A stretch of DNA of 64,000 nucleotides, taken from assembly GCA_029265815.1 (NCBI GenBank), contig JAJUGU010000001.1:1-64000 (forward strand), given 5' to 3'. The position numbers and the translations under genes are program-made. This document shows, piece after piece, positions 20,029 through 30,096 of the stretch. Source of the DNA: Anaerolineaceae bacterium. Its GTDB lineage: Bacteria; Chloroflexota; Anaerolineae; Anaerolineales; Anaerolineaceae. Numbering within the stretch: position 1 is the first letter of the stretch; the number at the start of each line of letters is the position of its first letter. The notes below the pieces were generated by a model. The model made no database searches and was not told the DNA's origin. It saw only the letters and a list, made by a program, of their open reading frames with translations.

Positions 20029-21045
20029 TTATGCATATCTGGCCTTGATCGATGGGATCAAATATTCATCAAATGCCCTTTGCTCGTCATAATCAGGTTT
20101 CCATCCCCAATCTCTGGTGGCGGCACTGTCATCTACATCAGCAGGCCAGGAATCGACAATGTTTTGCCGGGCAGGGTGAGGTTCGAAAGTGATTACTGCA
20201 TTCGGGAATGCCTTTTTTACCCTGACCATAAATTCTTCGGCAGTGGGGCTAAAACTGGTGACGTTGTATACCATCTGTTTCAGGTTTTCACGCGGCGCAG
20301 ATTCAAGTTGCAGCAATGATTTGATGGCGTCTGGCATGACCATAAAAGGCAGTTTTGCATCAGGGCGTACGAAGCATGCGTAAGGTTTGCCCTGGGCAGC
20401 ATGGTGCAGCATTTCTGGACCGTAATCACTTGTTCCACCTGTAGGAATTGTCACAGAGCTGATCAACCCGGGGAAGCGCAGGCAGCGAAAATCAACTGTA
20501 TGTTTTACTTCATCAGCAGCCAATTGTCTGTAATAACGGCTGTAGTACCTACCAAGATGCTCACAGTAAAGTTTGTTACAGCCATACATTGTTGTTGGTG
20601 CACACCAATCACATTCCTTGATCTTACCGGCTTTTTTCTTTACTTCAAGAGACGGGAGGCCATACGCCGCAATCGAACTGGGGTAAAGGAATTTTACTGG
20701 TTTGCCCTGCCAGGAAGATTGCTCAACAGCCAGGCGAAGCAAGTTGAGTGTGCCTTCAACATTGACACGATGTGCCGTCTCAGGATTGTATTCAGCTTTT
20801 GTTGAAAGAATAGATGCCAGGTGATAAATCGTCCGAATATCATATTCAGCCACCAGGCGCCCAAGCAGGAGGTTATCAAGGATGTCGCCCTGAATAAAGC
20901 GTTCGCAAAGGGGCAGCAGTGATGCATCGAGGGGTTGAACATCCATGGCAACGATCTTCGTGTCACCAGATTCTCCGAGATGGCTGATGAGGCCGTGTCC
21001 GATTTCGCCGTTTGCACCTGTTATCAGAACAACTTCTTTACGCAT
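20029..21045 (-). CDS. NAD-dependent epimerase/dehydratase (SDR; threonine-3-dehydrogenase/GalE-like)
   Basis: LITGANGEIGHGL, YPSSIAAYG, YGCNKLYCEHL (YxxxK). Confidence 0.85.
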   Translation of the reverse strand: MRKEVVLITGANGEIGHGLISHLGESGDTKIVAMDVQPLDASLLPLCERFIQGDILDNLLLGRLVAEYDIRTIYHLASILSTKAEYNPETAHRVNVEGTLNLLRLAVEQSSWQGKPVKFLYPSSIAAYGLPSLEVKKKAGKIKECDWCAPTTMYGCNKLYCEHLGRYYSRYYRQLAADEVKHTVDFRCLRFPGLISSVTIPTGGTSDYGPEMLHHAAQGKPYACFVRPDAKLPFMVMPDAIKSLLQLESAPRENLKQMVYNVTSFSPTAEEFMVRVKKAFPNAVITFEPHPARQNIVDSWPADVDDSAATRDWGWKPDYDEQRAFDEYLIPSIKARYA

Positions 21046-21097
21046 AGTATTCTCCATGTTTGAAATTTCAGGACTCCACACAATGAGGAGATTGAAT

Positions 21098-21132
21098 AAA
21101 AAAAGTTCTGGTGGTTAATCCAGAACTTTTTT
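21098..21132. terminator. Rho-independent terminator downstream of secDF
   Basis: AAAAAAAGTTCTGG ... CCAGAACTTTTTT. Confidence 0.9.
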
Positions 21133-21141
21133 CTATATGAT

Positions 21142-22068
21142 TTACGAAGCAGTAGTCTCCTGATTTTTATGGAACCAGGTTTTCCATTCCTTCTTTTCCC
21201 AGACTACCAGCAGTGGGGCTGCGATGAAGATTGAGGAGTAAGTACCGCTGAGAAGTCCAACGAGAAGAATCACAGCAAATTCGCGCAGGGTGACACCACC
21301 AAATAATGCAAGAGAAAGCAGCAAGAATTCAACTGTCATTAATTGGGTATTAATTGACCGCTGCAAGGTTTGAACGATGGAATGATTAGCAAGTTTTTCG
21401 AAATCGAGTTTGCGATAAATGCTGCTATTTTCACGGATGCGGTCGAAAACCACGATCTTGTCTTGCACAGAAAAACCGACTACTGTTAGGAGAGCAGTCA
21501 GATAAAGAGAATCGACCTGCCACCCGAAGAATTTTGCACCGTAACCCGTGAGGGCTAAAACCAATAATACGTCATGGACCATGGCGATAATCGCGCAAAC
21601 ACCGTAACGGAAAGCGTGAGGTACTTTGCGGAATGCAAACCAGATATATAAGACAACTGCAACCGCAGCCAGGCTTACGGCTTGAATGGCACGTTGGGTG
21701 ACACCTTTACCGATTGAGGGCCCAACCGTATCTGCTTTGAGGATGATGATCTCGCTGTTGACGATGTTTTTCAACTCGTCCAGGATGGTATTTTTCACTG
21801 ATTCGCTCAATTCAGAAGAGCGCAAAACAAGTGAACCTTCACTGGTGGATTGAACCTGCAGGTCTTTAATTCCATTTTGATCATAGATATTCTTGATCGA
21901 TTCCGTGGATGGTAACTGCCCATTTTCGAAGCGGACTTCTAGAAGCGTGCCACCTTTAAAATCGATCGATAGAGGCATTCCATTCACAGCCAGCATGATA
22001 AGGCCTGGAATGATGATCAATAGAGATAATGCAAAGAAAAAGTAGCGTTTACCAAGAATGTTTAGCAT
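21142..22068 (-). CDS. secF: Protein translocase subunit SecF
   Basis: SIDFKGGTLLEVRF, VGFSVQDKIVVFDRIREN. Confidence 0.95.
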   Translation of the reverse strand: MLNILGKRYFFFALSLLIIIPGLIMLAVNGMPLSIDFKGGTLLEVRFENGQLPSTESIKNIYDQNGIKDLQVQSTSEGSLVLRSSELSESVKNTILDELKNIVNSEIIILKADTVGPSIGKGVTQRAIQAVSLAAVAVVLYIWFAFRKVPHAFRYGVCAIIAMVHDVLLVLALTGYGAKFFGWQVDSLYLTALLTVVGFSVQDKIVVFDRIRENSSIYRKLDFEKLANHSIVQTLQRSINTQLMTVEFLLLSLALFGGVTLREFAVILLVGLLSGTYSSIFIAAPLLVVWEKKEWKTWFHKNQETTAS

Positions 22069-22079
22069 TGGGTATCCTC

Positions 22080-23480
22080 CTATGCACCAAACCACTTTTG
22101 GCGGTGTTCAGGCTTGATAAAATCGATCACAATGCTCAAGAACGTGCGCGTAATGAAGAAAGCAGTGAAGAGGGAGACAAACACCCCCAATGAGAGTGTT
22201 ACCGCGAATCCTTTGACCACTGTGGCACCGAAGGTAGAACCGAACCAGAATAAAATGACACTGGTAATAATGGTGGCAATATTTGAATCGCGGATCGAAG
22301 GCCAGGCGCGTTTCCATCCCATATCCACAGCCTGCCTCAGCGTACGCCCGTTTCGCAACTCTTCCTTAAGCCTTTCAAAGATCAGGATGTTTGCATCCAG
22401 TGCACTACCGGTTGAGAGCAAGAAACCCGCGATACCAGAGAGGGTGAGGGTGACCGGGATCAGTTTGAATAATGCGAAGGTGAGTCCGGCATATATTGCA
22501 ATTCCAACCACTGCAACGCCACCTGGTAGGCGGTAGTAAATGATCATGAACAAAGCAACAATGGCAAACCCAATCAGACCTGCCAGAAGGCTTTTCTGCA
22601 AAGAATCTGTACCTAATGTTGGACCAACCACACGGCTTTCGACAATTTCAACGGGAACAGAAAGGCGGCCGTAGCGCAGGGTAACAGCCAGGTTGTTAGC
22701 TCTATCGTAATCAAAGTTGCCGGTAATCTGTCCTTTCCCTTCAGTGATTGCGGTGCTTATCTGAGGGCTAGAGATGACCTTCTTATCAAGTACAATCGTG
22801 AGGGCTTTACCTACATTAGCAGATGTATGCTCTTTGAAAATAGTTGTGCCTTCTGCAGTTAATACAAAATCAACTGCGTAACCACCTGTCTCGCTGGTTG
22901 TCACAGTAACAGATTCAATATCCTTGCCAGTCATGATAGTATGCCAAACTGTGGTCTCTGCATTTCCATCTGCTGTTTCTGGGGCAGCGGTCGGTTCCAC
23001 TGTGGCGGTTATCGTTGGTTCTGCAGTTGGTGCTGAAGTGGTATCACCAACGACATAATCGGTTACGATCGAATCACCGGGGTTCATGAAGGTACTGCCC
23101 GTATCAACAAACTCCAGCAAACCAGTTTGTTTAATCGAGGCAATGACATCTTCAGTATTCGTGAGACCAGGAAATTCACCCAGAATATACTTATCTCCCG
23201 AAACCTGGAATATGACTTCACTTACACCGAGGCCGTTAGCGCGGTTTTCGAGGATTTTGCTGGTATCTTCCAGGTCGGTGCGGCTGGCGGTTACACCTTG
23301 TTGAGGACTAAGAAGAACCTGCATGCCACCGCGCAGGTCTAGACCTAAAACGGGGTTTAAGGTACGCTCAAAGCTTCCGATCTTTATTCCGGTCTGGCCT
23401 TCAGCGCGGGGTAGATCCACCCAAACGATTAAAGCCACAAGAACAAGGATCACAATCAATTTTATATAACGACGATCCAT
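22080..23480 (-). CDS. secD: Protein translocase subunit SecD
   Basis: LGLDLRGGMQVLL, TGSALDANILIFERLKEELRNGRTLRQAVDMGWKRA; ATG at 23480. Confidence 0.95.
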   Translation of the reverse strand: MDRRYIKLIVILVLVALIVWVDLPRAEGQTGIKIGSFERTLNPVLGLDLRGGMQVLLSPQQGVTASRTDLEDTSKILENRANGLGVSEVIFQVSGDKYILGEFPGLTNTEDVIASIKQTGLLEFVDTGSTFMNPGDSIVTDYVVGDTTSAPTAEPTITATVEPTAAPETADGNAETTVWHTIMTGKDIESVTVTTSETGGYAVDFVLTAEGTTIFKEHTSANVGKALTIVLDKKVISSPQISTAITEGKGQITGNFDYDRANNLAVTLRYGRLSVPVEIVESRVVGPTLGTDSLQKSLLAGLIGFAIVALFMIIYYRLPGGVAVVGIAIYAGLTFALFKLIPVTLTLSGIAGFLLSTGSALDANILIFERLKEELRNGRTLRQAVDMGWKRAWPSIRDSNIATIITSVILFWFGSTFGATVVKGFAVTLSLGVFVSLFTAFFITRTFLSIVIDFIKPEHRQKWFGA

Positions 23481-23573
23481 AAATTGTTCGACCTCCGATG
23501 AAATCAAAATCCAGCCGTAGCTGGCGTGAACGAAAGAATTATACCTCAAAGTATTTTTATGGATGGCTGTTCT

Positions 23574-23942
23574 TCAATCGTGCAGATAAGTTTGCAGTTC
23601 TTTTACGACTCGATCAATCAATTGTTGGGGGGTGAGATCATCGGTATTGATGCAGATATGAGCATTTTCGATAGCATCTCGGAGACGGAAAAGTTGCTGG
23701 GCGTATTCGTCTCTCGTCCAATTGAGGGATTTACGCGCAATCGTGTTTTCATATGAGACTTCAAGATAAATCAGAATGTCGGGATTTGTAATCCTGCGCC
23801 ACATCGTGGGGACGTAAGAGTGTTCTTGGGCAATGTGCCTGCAATTGAAACCAAGCGCAGTTAATCCGGCGTTGAGTGTGGTTTTTCCTGAAGCACAAAC
23901 GCCGACGATCCCGATCAGAGGTTTAGGCGAGACTTTTTCCAT
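23574..23942 (-). CDS. P-loop nucleotide kinase-like protein
   Basis: GIVGVCASGKTTLNAGL Walker A; 122 aa. Confidence 0.65.
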   Translation of the reverse strand: MEKVSPKPLIGIVGVCASGKTTLNAGLTALGFNCRHIAQEHSYVPTMWRRITNPDILIYLEVSYENTIARKSLNWTRDEYAQQLFRLRDAIENAHICINTDDLTPQQLIDRVVKELQTYLHD

Positions 23943-23990
23943 AATTAAGAAATGAACGAGGGGGCTCCTCGTTCCATTTGTGATCTGGTT

Positions 23991-24710
23991 TTAGTGGTTA
24001 TACATCGGAACCACTGGCAGGCGTACGGTCATGCGCCTTATTTGATCAGTTTCGTGTGGAGTGGACCGTAGTACGACCACACTCATGTCATCGTTAGGGC
24101 GATTATTGTCCAATCGAATAGCCTGCGCAAGGATGGAATCGGCAATCTCCTGTGCTGAAGGGTTTTCTTCTTCCAACATCGCCTCGAGGATGGTGCATAT
24201 ATCGAGCTTTTGGCCGGTTCGATCTCCAGCAAATTTAATTCCATCGGTATAGAGCACGATTGTGATGCCACTTTCAAGCGGGAATTCTGTAATAGAAGGC
24301 CGAATATTGCGTGAAGTTCCAATAGAAGGGCTATCGGTGGAAATACATTCGATCTTATCATCACGAGCGATAAAGACAGGTGTTGGGTTATTGCGTGAAA
24401 TGACAATCGTTCCTGTCTGTAAATCGACAGAAAGAATATTGAGACAAGCGGTTACTTTACCATTTCTCTCTGTAAAAAGATAATCAGATGCAGCCCTGGC
24501 TGCTGCACCATCTCGCACGCCATCGGCAAGCAGGCTGATCACTTTACGCACGACCATGGTCGAGATGGCTTTCGCTCCTCTACCTGAGGTTTGCCCATCT
24601 GCCAGAACTACCGATACGCCACCATTTGGCCGTTCAACGACCTCAAGGGTATCGCCGCTTTCGGACACAGCATATTTATTGATTTTCGCAATCGCTATAT
24701 TAATTTCCAT
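23991..24710 (-). CDS. SpoIIE/PP2C-family serine phosphatase (RsbX-like)
   Basis: VLADGQTSGRGAKAIST, ITIVLYTDGIKFAGD, RPNDDMSVVVLR. Confidence 0.8.
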   Translation of the reverse strand: MEINIAIAKINKYAVSESGDTLEVVERPNGGVSVVLADGQTSGRGAKAISTMVVRKVISLLADGVRDGAAARAASDYLFTERNGKVTACLNILSVDLQTGTIVISRNNPTPVFIARDDKIECISTDSPSIGTSRNIRPSITEFPLESGITIVLYTDGIKFAGDRTGQKLDICTILEAMLEEENPSAQEIADSILAQAIRLDNNRPNDDMSVVVLRSTPHETDQIRRMTVRLPVVPMYNH

Positions 24711-24780
24711 ACAGAGATTTTACATCATTAGTCAAATTTCTTTCAATCCCGAGGAAAGATGTGGAAATTTAAAATTAAGG

Positions 24781-24809
24781 TTGACGGTTAGAGGGGTTTT
24801 ATGTATAAT
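24781..24809 (+). promoter_or_regulatory. Sigma-70-type promoter for rpmF
   Basis: TTGACG - 17 nt - TATAAT. Confidence 0.85.
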
Positions 24810-24816
24810 CCATCAG

Positions 24817-24852
24817 CCTGTCAAATCATGACGGGTAGGAATTTTTGACAGG
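24817..24852 (+). promoter_or_regulatory. 5'-UTR hairpin overlapping the rpmF Shine-Dalgarno
   Basis: CCTGTCAAA (24817-24825) perfectly complementary to TTTGACAGG (24844-24852), which includes part of the AGGAG RBS. Confidence 0.65.
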
Positions 24853-24861
24853 AGTATTGAA

Positions 24862-25059
24862 ATGGTTCCTCTTCCAAAACGAAAACTTTCTAAAGGCAGA
24901 CGCGACCGCAGGCGTGCTCAAGACGCACTCACAACAGCCAACCTGGTTCAGTGCAGTAATTGCGGAGAAATGCGACTTCCTCATACCGTATGCCCCAATT
25001 GTGGGCAATATCAGGGTCGGGAAGTGCTTCATATTGAAAAAGAAGCAAAGAAAAAGTAA
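24862..25059 (+). CDS. rpmF: 50S ribosomal protein L32 (zinc-ribbon form)
   Basis: MVPLPKRKLSKGRRDRRRAQ...CSNCGEMRLPHTVCPNCG. Confidence 0.95.
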   Translation: MVPLPKRKLSKGRRDRRRAQDALTTANLVQCSNCGEMRLPHTVCPNCGQYQGREVLHIEKEAKKK

Positions 25060-25068
25060 GAACGAATA

Positions 25069-25096
25069 GAAAAACGGGCGTAAGCCCGTTTTTTCT
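25069..25096 (+). terminator. Rho-independent terminator downstream of rpmF
   Basis: AAAACGGGC-GTAA-GCCCGTTTTTT. Confidence 0.92.
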
Positions 25097-25115
25097 TTAA
25101 CATTACCGTAATCAA

Positions 25116-26480
25116 TTATTCATTCTCTTCGAGAATATCGTCTTCTGTTTCATCAAATGCTGGTGCCGATGATTGATATTGGCTGAAGCGTGCCATTAAT
25201 CTTCCAGGAATCAACCCCTGAATAAATACGCCCTTGCGAGAATGTTCGATACGGATGACCTGACCTTGTTCATGAAACAGCGAGATCAATTGGCCATCGG
25301 TATAAGGGATCTGGACCGATATTTCTGAGTAATTTTCATATAGCTCTGTTTCAATTGCCTGAAGCAATTCCGGTAAGCCACTGCCATTCAATGCAGAAAT
25401 TCCGACTGCTTTAGGAAAACCGCTTAATAACTCATTGGCAATTTCTGGTTGTGGAAGACGGTCGATCTTGTTTAACGCAACTACCATAGGAATGTGTTCT
25501 GCTTTAATCTCTTTAAGGGTATCCTCAACGGACCGGGCTTGTTCCAACGCATTGGGGTGGGTGATATCCACGACATGGATGAGGAGATCCGCTTCGCTAA
25601 TCTCTTCAAGAGTGGCTTGAAATGCTGCGATTAACTGGGTAGGAAGTTTTTGAATAAACCCGACTGTATCAGTTATCAACGCCTGGTGACCTCCTGGTAG
25701 TTCTATTCGTCGTGTGGTGGGGTCAAGAGTGGCGAATAATTGATCTGCTACCAAGACATCTGAATGAGCCAGGCGATTAAGCAACGTTGATTTGCCGGCA
25801 TTCGTATAGCCAACAATTGAAATTAATGGGATTCGAGATCGTTTACGCTGTGATCTGTAGCGTTGACGATGGGCACGCACCTTTTCCAGCTCTTTTTTTA
25901 GAAACGAGATCCGTTTCCGAATCTCCCGGCGGTCAACCTCGAGCTGTGTCTCACCGGGACCTCGTAAACCGACACCACCCACAGAACCCGTGCGACCACC
26001 TCCGCCACCTGCCTGGCGGGCAAGGTGAGTCCAGGCACGAGTCAAGCGGGGAAGGCGATATTCATATTGTGCCAGTGATACTTGAAGAATACCTTCGCTT
26101 GAATGCGCATGCTGGGCGAAAATATCAAGAATTAATGCGGTCCGATCGATCACCCGTAAATGAGAACCGAATCGTTCCTCGAGTTCGCGTTGGTGGCGTG
26201 GAGACAGCTCGATGTCGAAGATGATGATATCTGCCATCGTTTCTTCGGCCAACATGGCTATTTCCTCCACTTTCCCCGATCCAATAAAAGTGGCAGGATT
26301 TGGTGTATCTAGTTTTTGCGTTGTTTCTCCCACGATTTCGAGATTGGCCGTCTCAGCCAAGCGCACCAATTCGCCCAGAGAATCTTCGAGCGATATAAGG
26401 GGTGTTTCACTACGAATTTCAACCCCTACAAGAAATGCCTTTTCTCGGGGAGAAGATGTGGGGAGAGGCGGCTTTGACAT
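25116..26480 (-). CDS. hflX: GTPase HflX
   Basis: GGGGGRTGSVGGVGLRGPGETQLEVDRR, GYTNAGKSTLLN, DTVGFIQKLP. Confidence 0.95.
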   Translation of the reverse strand: MSKPPLPTSSPREKAFLVGVEIRSETPLISLEDSLGELVRLAETANLEIVGETTQKLDTPNPATFIGSGKVEEIAMLAEETMADIIIFDIELSPRHQRELEERFGSHLRVIDRTALILDIFAQHAHSSEGILQVSLAQYEYRLPRLTRAWTHLARQAGGGGGRTGSVGGVGLRGPGETQLEVDRREIRKRISFLKKELEKVRAHRQRYRSQRKRSRIPLISIVGYTNAGKSTLLNRLAHSDVLVADQLFATLDPTTRRIELPGGHQALITDTVGFIQKLPTQLIAAFQATLEEISEADLLIHVVDITHPNALEQARSVEDTLKEIKAEHIPMVVALNKIDRLPQPEIANELLSGFPKAVGISALNGSGLPELLQAIETELYENYSEISVQIPYTDGQLISLFHEQGQVIRIEHSRKGVFIQGLIPGRLMARFSQYQSSAPAFDETEDDILEENE

Positions 26481-26483
26481 AAA

Positions 26484-27668
26484 TTATCGTTTCCAATCTG
26501 AAAGACGATCCATAGCTTCTTTTATGCGTTGGGTGGAGGTTCCTAATGATACCCTCAAGAACCCTTCACCATGTTTACCGAATATGACACCGGGCGTGGT
26601 ACTCACGCCGGTTTCATCCAGCATGCGGGAGCAAAACTTGATAGAGTCTGTTTCACCTGGTGGTAGGTGTGCCCAAACATATATAGCTGCTCTGGGGACT
26701 TCAAGTGTTAAACCTGCACTGCGCAGGCCTTCCACAACGAGATCACGCCGTTCCTTGTAAACCTGGTTACGTTCTTCAAGCCAACTTTGATCGCCAGTTA
26801 GGGCGGCGACACCGGCTGAAAAGATTGGGCCGAAATTGGAGGTGTCCATTTGACTCTTGTAGGTGAAGAGGTAATCAATCACATCTGGGTTCCCTACGGC
26901 CATGCCTAAACGCCAGCCGGCCATATTATAGGTCTTTGAAAGGGAGTTGAACTCCACCGCAACTTCCTTTGCTCCGGGAACCTGAAGGATGGAAGGTGCG
27001 ATATAACCATCAAAACAGATATCCACATAAGGTGCGTCGTGGGCGATTAAGATTTTGTGTTTACGAGCAAATGAAACCACTTCTTCGAAGAATGCCATAC
27101 TGGCGACGGCACCCGTTGGGTTATTGGGATAATTTAGCCAGAGTATTTTTGCGCGTTCTAGAACGTCAACGGGAATAGCTTTTAGATCTGGAATAAATTG
27201 ATTTTCAGCCAGTAAAGGAAAGTGCACGATCTCACCCCCCGCAATAATTCCACTGGCGCTGTATACAGGGTAGCCAGGATCTGGAACGAGAGCAACGTCT
27301 CCCGGGTTGAGAATAACTTGACTGAGATTAAATAGACCTTCCTTGGAACCGATTAAACCAACGACCTCAGTGGAGGGATCGAGAGTAACTTCAAAACGAT
27401 TGAGATAGTATTCAGCAACCGCCCGTTTATATGCAGGTGTGCCCCCGATGGGAGAATAACCATGAGTATCTGACCGTTGGCTGTCTTTGATCAACTCATC
27501 AATGATGAATTTAGCGGGTGGTAAATCTGGAGAACCCATATCGATACGGATGACATCCGTACCCTGTTTCTTCATTTGTGCGATCTTTTTTCCCAGGGAA
27601 GCAAAAAAATAAGGCTCAAAGGATGAAATCCGATGAGCAGGTGGGACAAACGCAGTATTTTTGTTCAT
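26484..27668 (-). CDS. PLP-dependent class I/II aminotransferase
   Basis: NYPNNPTGAVA, EFNSLSKTYNMAGWRLG. Confidence 0.9.
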   Translation of the reverse strand: MNKNTAFVPPAHRISSFEPYFFASLGKKIAQMKKQGTDVIRIDMGSPDLPPAKFIIDELIKDSQRSDTHGYSPIGGTPAYKRAVAEYYLNRFEVTLDPSTEVVGLIGSKEGLFNLSQVILNPGDVALVPDPGYPVYSASGIIAGGEIVHFPLLAENQFIPDLKAIPVDVLERAKILWLNYPNNPTGAVASMAFFEEVVSFARKHKILIAHDAPYVDICFDGYIAPSILQVPGAKEVAVEFNSLSKTYNMAGWRLGMAVGNPDVIDYLFTYKSQMDTSNFGPIFSAGVAALTGDQSWLEERNQVYKERRDLVVEGLRSAGLTLEVPRAAIYVWAHLPPGETDSIKFCSRMLDETGVSTTPGVIFGKHGEGFLRVSLGTSTQRIKEAMDRLSDWKR

Positions 27669-27748
27669 TATTCTGGAGACCTCGAAAATGAATTTTGGAA
27701 TGCGATATACCTAAGTTTACGACAGCCTGTGAAAATTGCCAAATGATT

Positions 27749-28636
27749 TTATTTTTTCAGCCAGGTGAGTAAAGTCATGCCAATAACTTCCAGACTGCGC
27801 TCTGACACTTTGTCTGGGGTATCTTCACTGGTATGCCAGTATTCATACTCAATATCAATAATATCGATTGCCGGAATTCCAGCGTCGATGAAGGGCAAAT
27901 GATCATCGAGAATCGAATACTTGTTTTCATTGATAAATACATCAGAAAACCCTAAATCAGCAGCTGTCTCCCAAATTTCATCGGTAAGTGATGGGTTTGA
28001 TGCGATCTCACGATAAATATTGAGATCAGCATCTCCAATCATATCGATTACCACCACCGCATCAGGTTTGCCCTCCAGCGCTTGAACGAACGCACGCGAA
28101 CCCAGAATCCAATCCCAGTCTGGTAAATGTCCCTGGTCTTCAGCATCGAAAAATACCAACCAAATTTCCTTATTGATATCCTGTGGAATCACTCTGGCAA
28201 GTTCTAAAAGGACAGCCACTCCTGAGGCTCCATCATTGGCACCATCAACTGGCTGGGCTGCTTTGATTGGATCTGTGTCTTCATCAGCATAGAACCTGCT
28301 GTCGTAATGTGCCCCAAGAATCACCCATTCAGATCCTGTTCCCCGGCGGGCGATGATATTGCGGATAGGATGTCCCATCATTTCAGTGTTTTGGATTTCG
28401 ACCTGCCAGCCAGATTTTTTCAACTCTCTTGAAGCATAGTTTATGAATTCTTCCTGAGATGATGATCCTGGTGTGCGAGGACCAAAATCGATCTGAGTTA
28501 GGACGTGCTGATAAGCACGCTGTGCATCGAAAGACGATTCTTGCCTGGTTTTATGCAGGGAAAGCCTTAACAGGAATAATGCTACCGCCGAAATTAGAAC
28601 GATCGGAATTATGATAATCAGCCATTTACATTTCAT
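27749..28636 (-). CDS. M28-family zinc peptidase with N-terminal TM/signal segment
   Basis: GAHYDSR, GANDGASGVAVLLELAR, DAEDQG. Confidence 0.85.
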   Translation of the reverse strand: MKCKWLIIIIPIVLISAVALFLLRLSLHKTRQESSFDAQRAYQHVLTQIDFGPRTPGSSSQEEFINYASRELKKSGWQVEIQNTEMMGHPIRNIIARRGTGSEWVILGAHYDSRFYADEDTDPIKAAQPVDGANDGASGVAVLLELARVIPQDINKEIWLVFFDAEDQGHLPDWDWILGSRAFVQALEGKPDAVVVIDMIGDADLNIYREIASNPSLTDEIWETAADLGFSDVFINENKYSILDDHLPFIDAGIPAIDIIDIEYEYWHTSEDTPDKVSERSLEVIGMTLLTWLKK

Positions 28637-29994
28637 ACCAGGTCACCATTTAAATGATTTTCTGAAATGAAATTTCGTAGAGACCTCAGCGCTCGTTTTG
28701 AATAGGCAAACCCTTTGTCTTTTCTGGATTGTGGTCGATGTTCCAAAGGGGGAAGCAAGCCGAAAATGGCTTTCATTGGTTGAAAATGTTCAATATCTGC
28801 ACTCGAAATATATTGATGCAGTGCCCCAATCATCGTGTCTGCTGGAAAGGTTAGCGGCTCATCACCCCTTAAAACTCGAGACGCGTTTATTCCCGCTATC
28901 AAACCTGAAGCGATGTTCCCGGTATATCCCTCAATGCCTGCAACTTGACCAGCAAAGAAGAGGTCATTCCGATTTTTATACTGTAGTGTCGGAAGTAAAA
29001 ATTTAGGTGATGCAATAAAAGTGTTGCGATGCATCTGGCCAAAGCGCATAAATTCTGCGTGTGCCAGTGCGGGAATCATGCGAAACACGCGTTCTTGTTC
29101 AGCAAACTTGAGATTCGTTTGAAAACCCACCAGGTTATAAAGGGTGTTTGCGAGATTATCCTGACGCAATTGAAGGACTGCATAAGGGTGACTGTTGTCA
29201 TTTGGATTGCGCAATCCAACCGGGCGTAATGGACCATAAGTCAAAGCTTTTGGATCCCTGGCAGCCAGAACTTCAATAGGGAGGCAGGCTTCGAAATACC
29301 GTTTCCTTCCCGCATTCACTCCCTCACGAACATTTGAATCAATTTTTCTCATTTCAATTTGCTCAGCATTTAAGAGTTCATTGAGAAAATCGAAGTATTG
29401 CGATTCGGTTAACGGGCAATTTAAATAATCACCTTCTGACCCATTATCCTGTTCATAACGCGAACCGCGAAAGGCCTTTGATAAATCAATGCTTTCGAGG
29501 GTAACGATGGGTGCTATGGCATCATAGAAAAAAACGAATTCTTCTCCGAGGAAATGAGAGATTTCTAAAGAGAGACTCGCTGATGTAAGGGGGCCTGTGG
29601 AAATAATGACAGGGGATTCGGGAATTTTTTTTATTTCCTGTCGAATGATAGTAATGTTTGGATGGTTGCTCAGTCTTTCAGTGACCATGGCTGAAAACCT
29701 TTCTCGGTCAACAGCCAGGGCTTTTCCGGCTGGCAGCGCATTTTCTTCAGCGCACTGAATGACGAATGAATTCAATAACTGCAGTTCGTGTTTGAGTAAA
29801 CCAGCGGGAGTGTTCCTTTGCACTGCACCCAAAGAATTGGAGCAAACAAGTTCAGCAAGATCACCAGTTGTATGAACCTCTGTTGAAACCCCGGGGCGCA
29901 TTTCGTATAGAGACACTTTTAACCCTCGATGAGCAGCCTGCCATGCAGCTTCACACCCGGCTAATCCTCCACCAACAACGATTAAGTCTGTCAT
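28633..29994 (-). CDS. trmFO: Methylenetetrahydrofolate-tRNA-(uracil-5-)-methyltransferase
   Basis: VVGGGLAGCEAAWQAA, LVCSNSLGA, FFAGQVAGIEGYTGNIASGLIAG. Confidence 0.95.
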   Translation of the reverse strand: MTDLIVVGGGLAGCEAAWQAAHRGLKVSLYEMRPGVSTEVHTTGDLAELVCSNSLGAVQRNTPAGLLKHELQLLNSFVIQCAEENALPAGKALAVDRERFSAMVTERLSNHPNITIIRQEIKKIPESPVIISTGPLTSASLSLEISHFLGEEFVFFYDAIAPIVTLESIDLSKAFRGSRYEQDNGSEGDYLNCPLTESQYFDFLNELLNAEQIEMRKIDSNVREGVNAGRKRYFEACLPIEVLAARDPKALTYGPLRPVGLRNPNDNSHPYAVLQLRQDNLANTLYNLVGFQTNLKFAEQERVFRMIPALAHAEFMRFGQMHRNTFIASPKFLLPTLQYKNRNDLFFAGQVAGIEGYTGNIASGLIAGINASRVLRGDEPLTFPADTMIGALHQYISSADIEHFQPMKAIFGLLPPLEHRPQSRKDKGFAYSKRALRSLRNFISENHLNGDLV

Positions 29995-30035
29995 TGCCAC
30001 CTCTTCTGTATTCTATCATTTTCTATGAAATGAGC

Positions 30036-30051
30036 TGGCATAAAACTTGCA
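30036..30051 (+). promoter_or_regulatory. Sigma-54 (-24/-12) promoter upstream of rpoN
   Basis: TGGCATAAAACTTGCA, consensus TGGCAY-N5-TTGCA with correct spacing. Confidence 0.85.
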
Positions 30052-30096
30052 CTAAAAATGAATATCCGCTATACTCATTTCAATAAGAGGCAGCCC

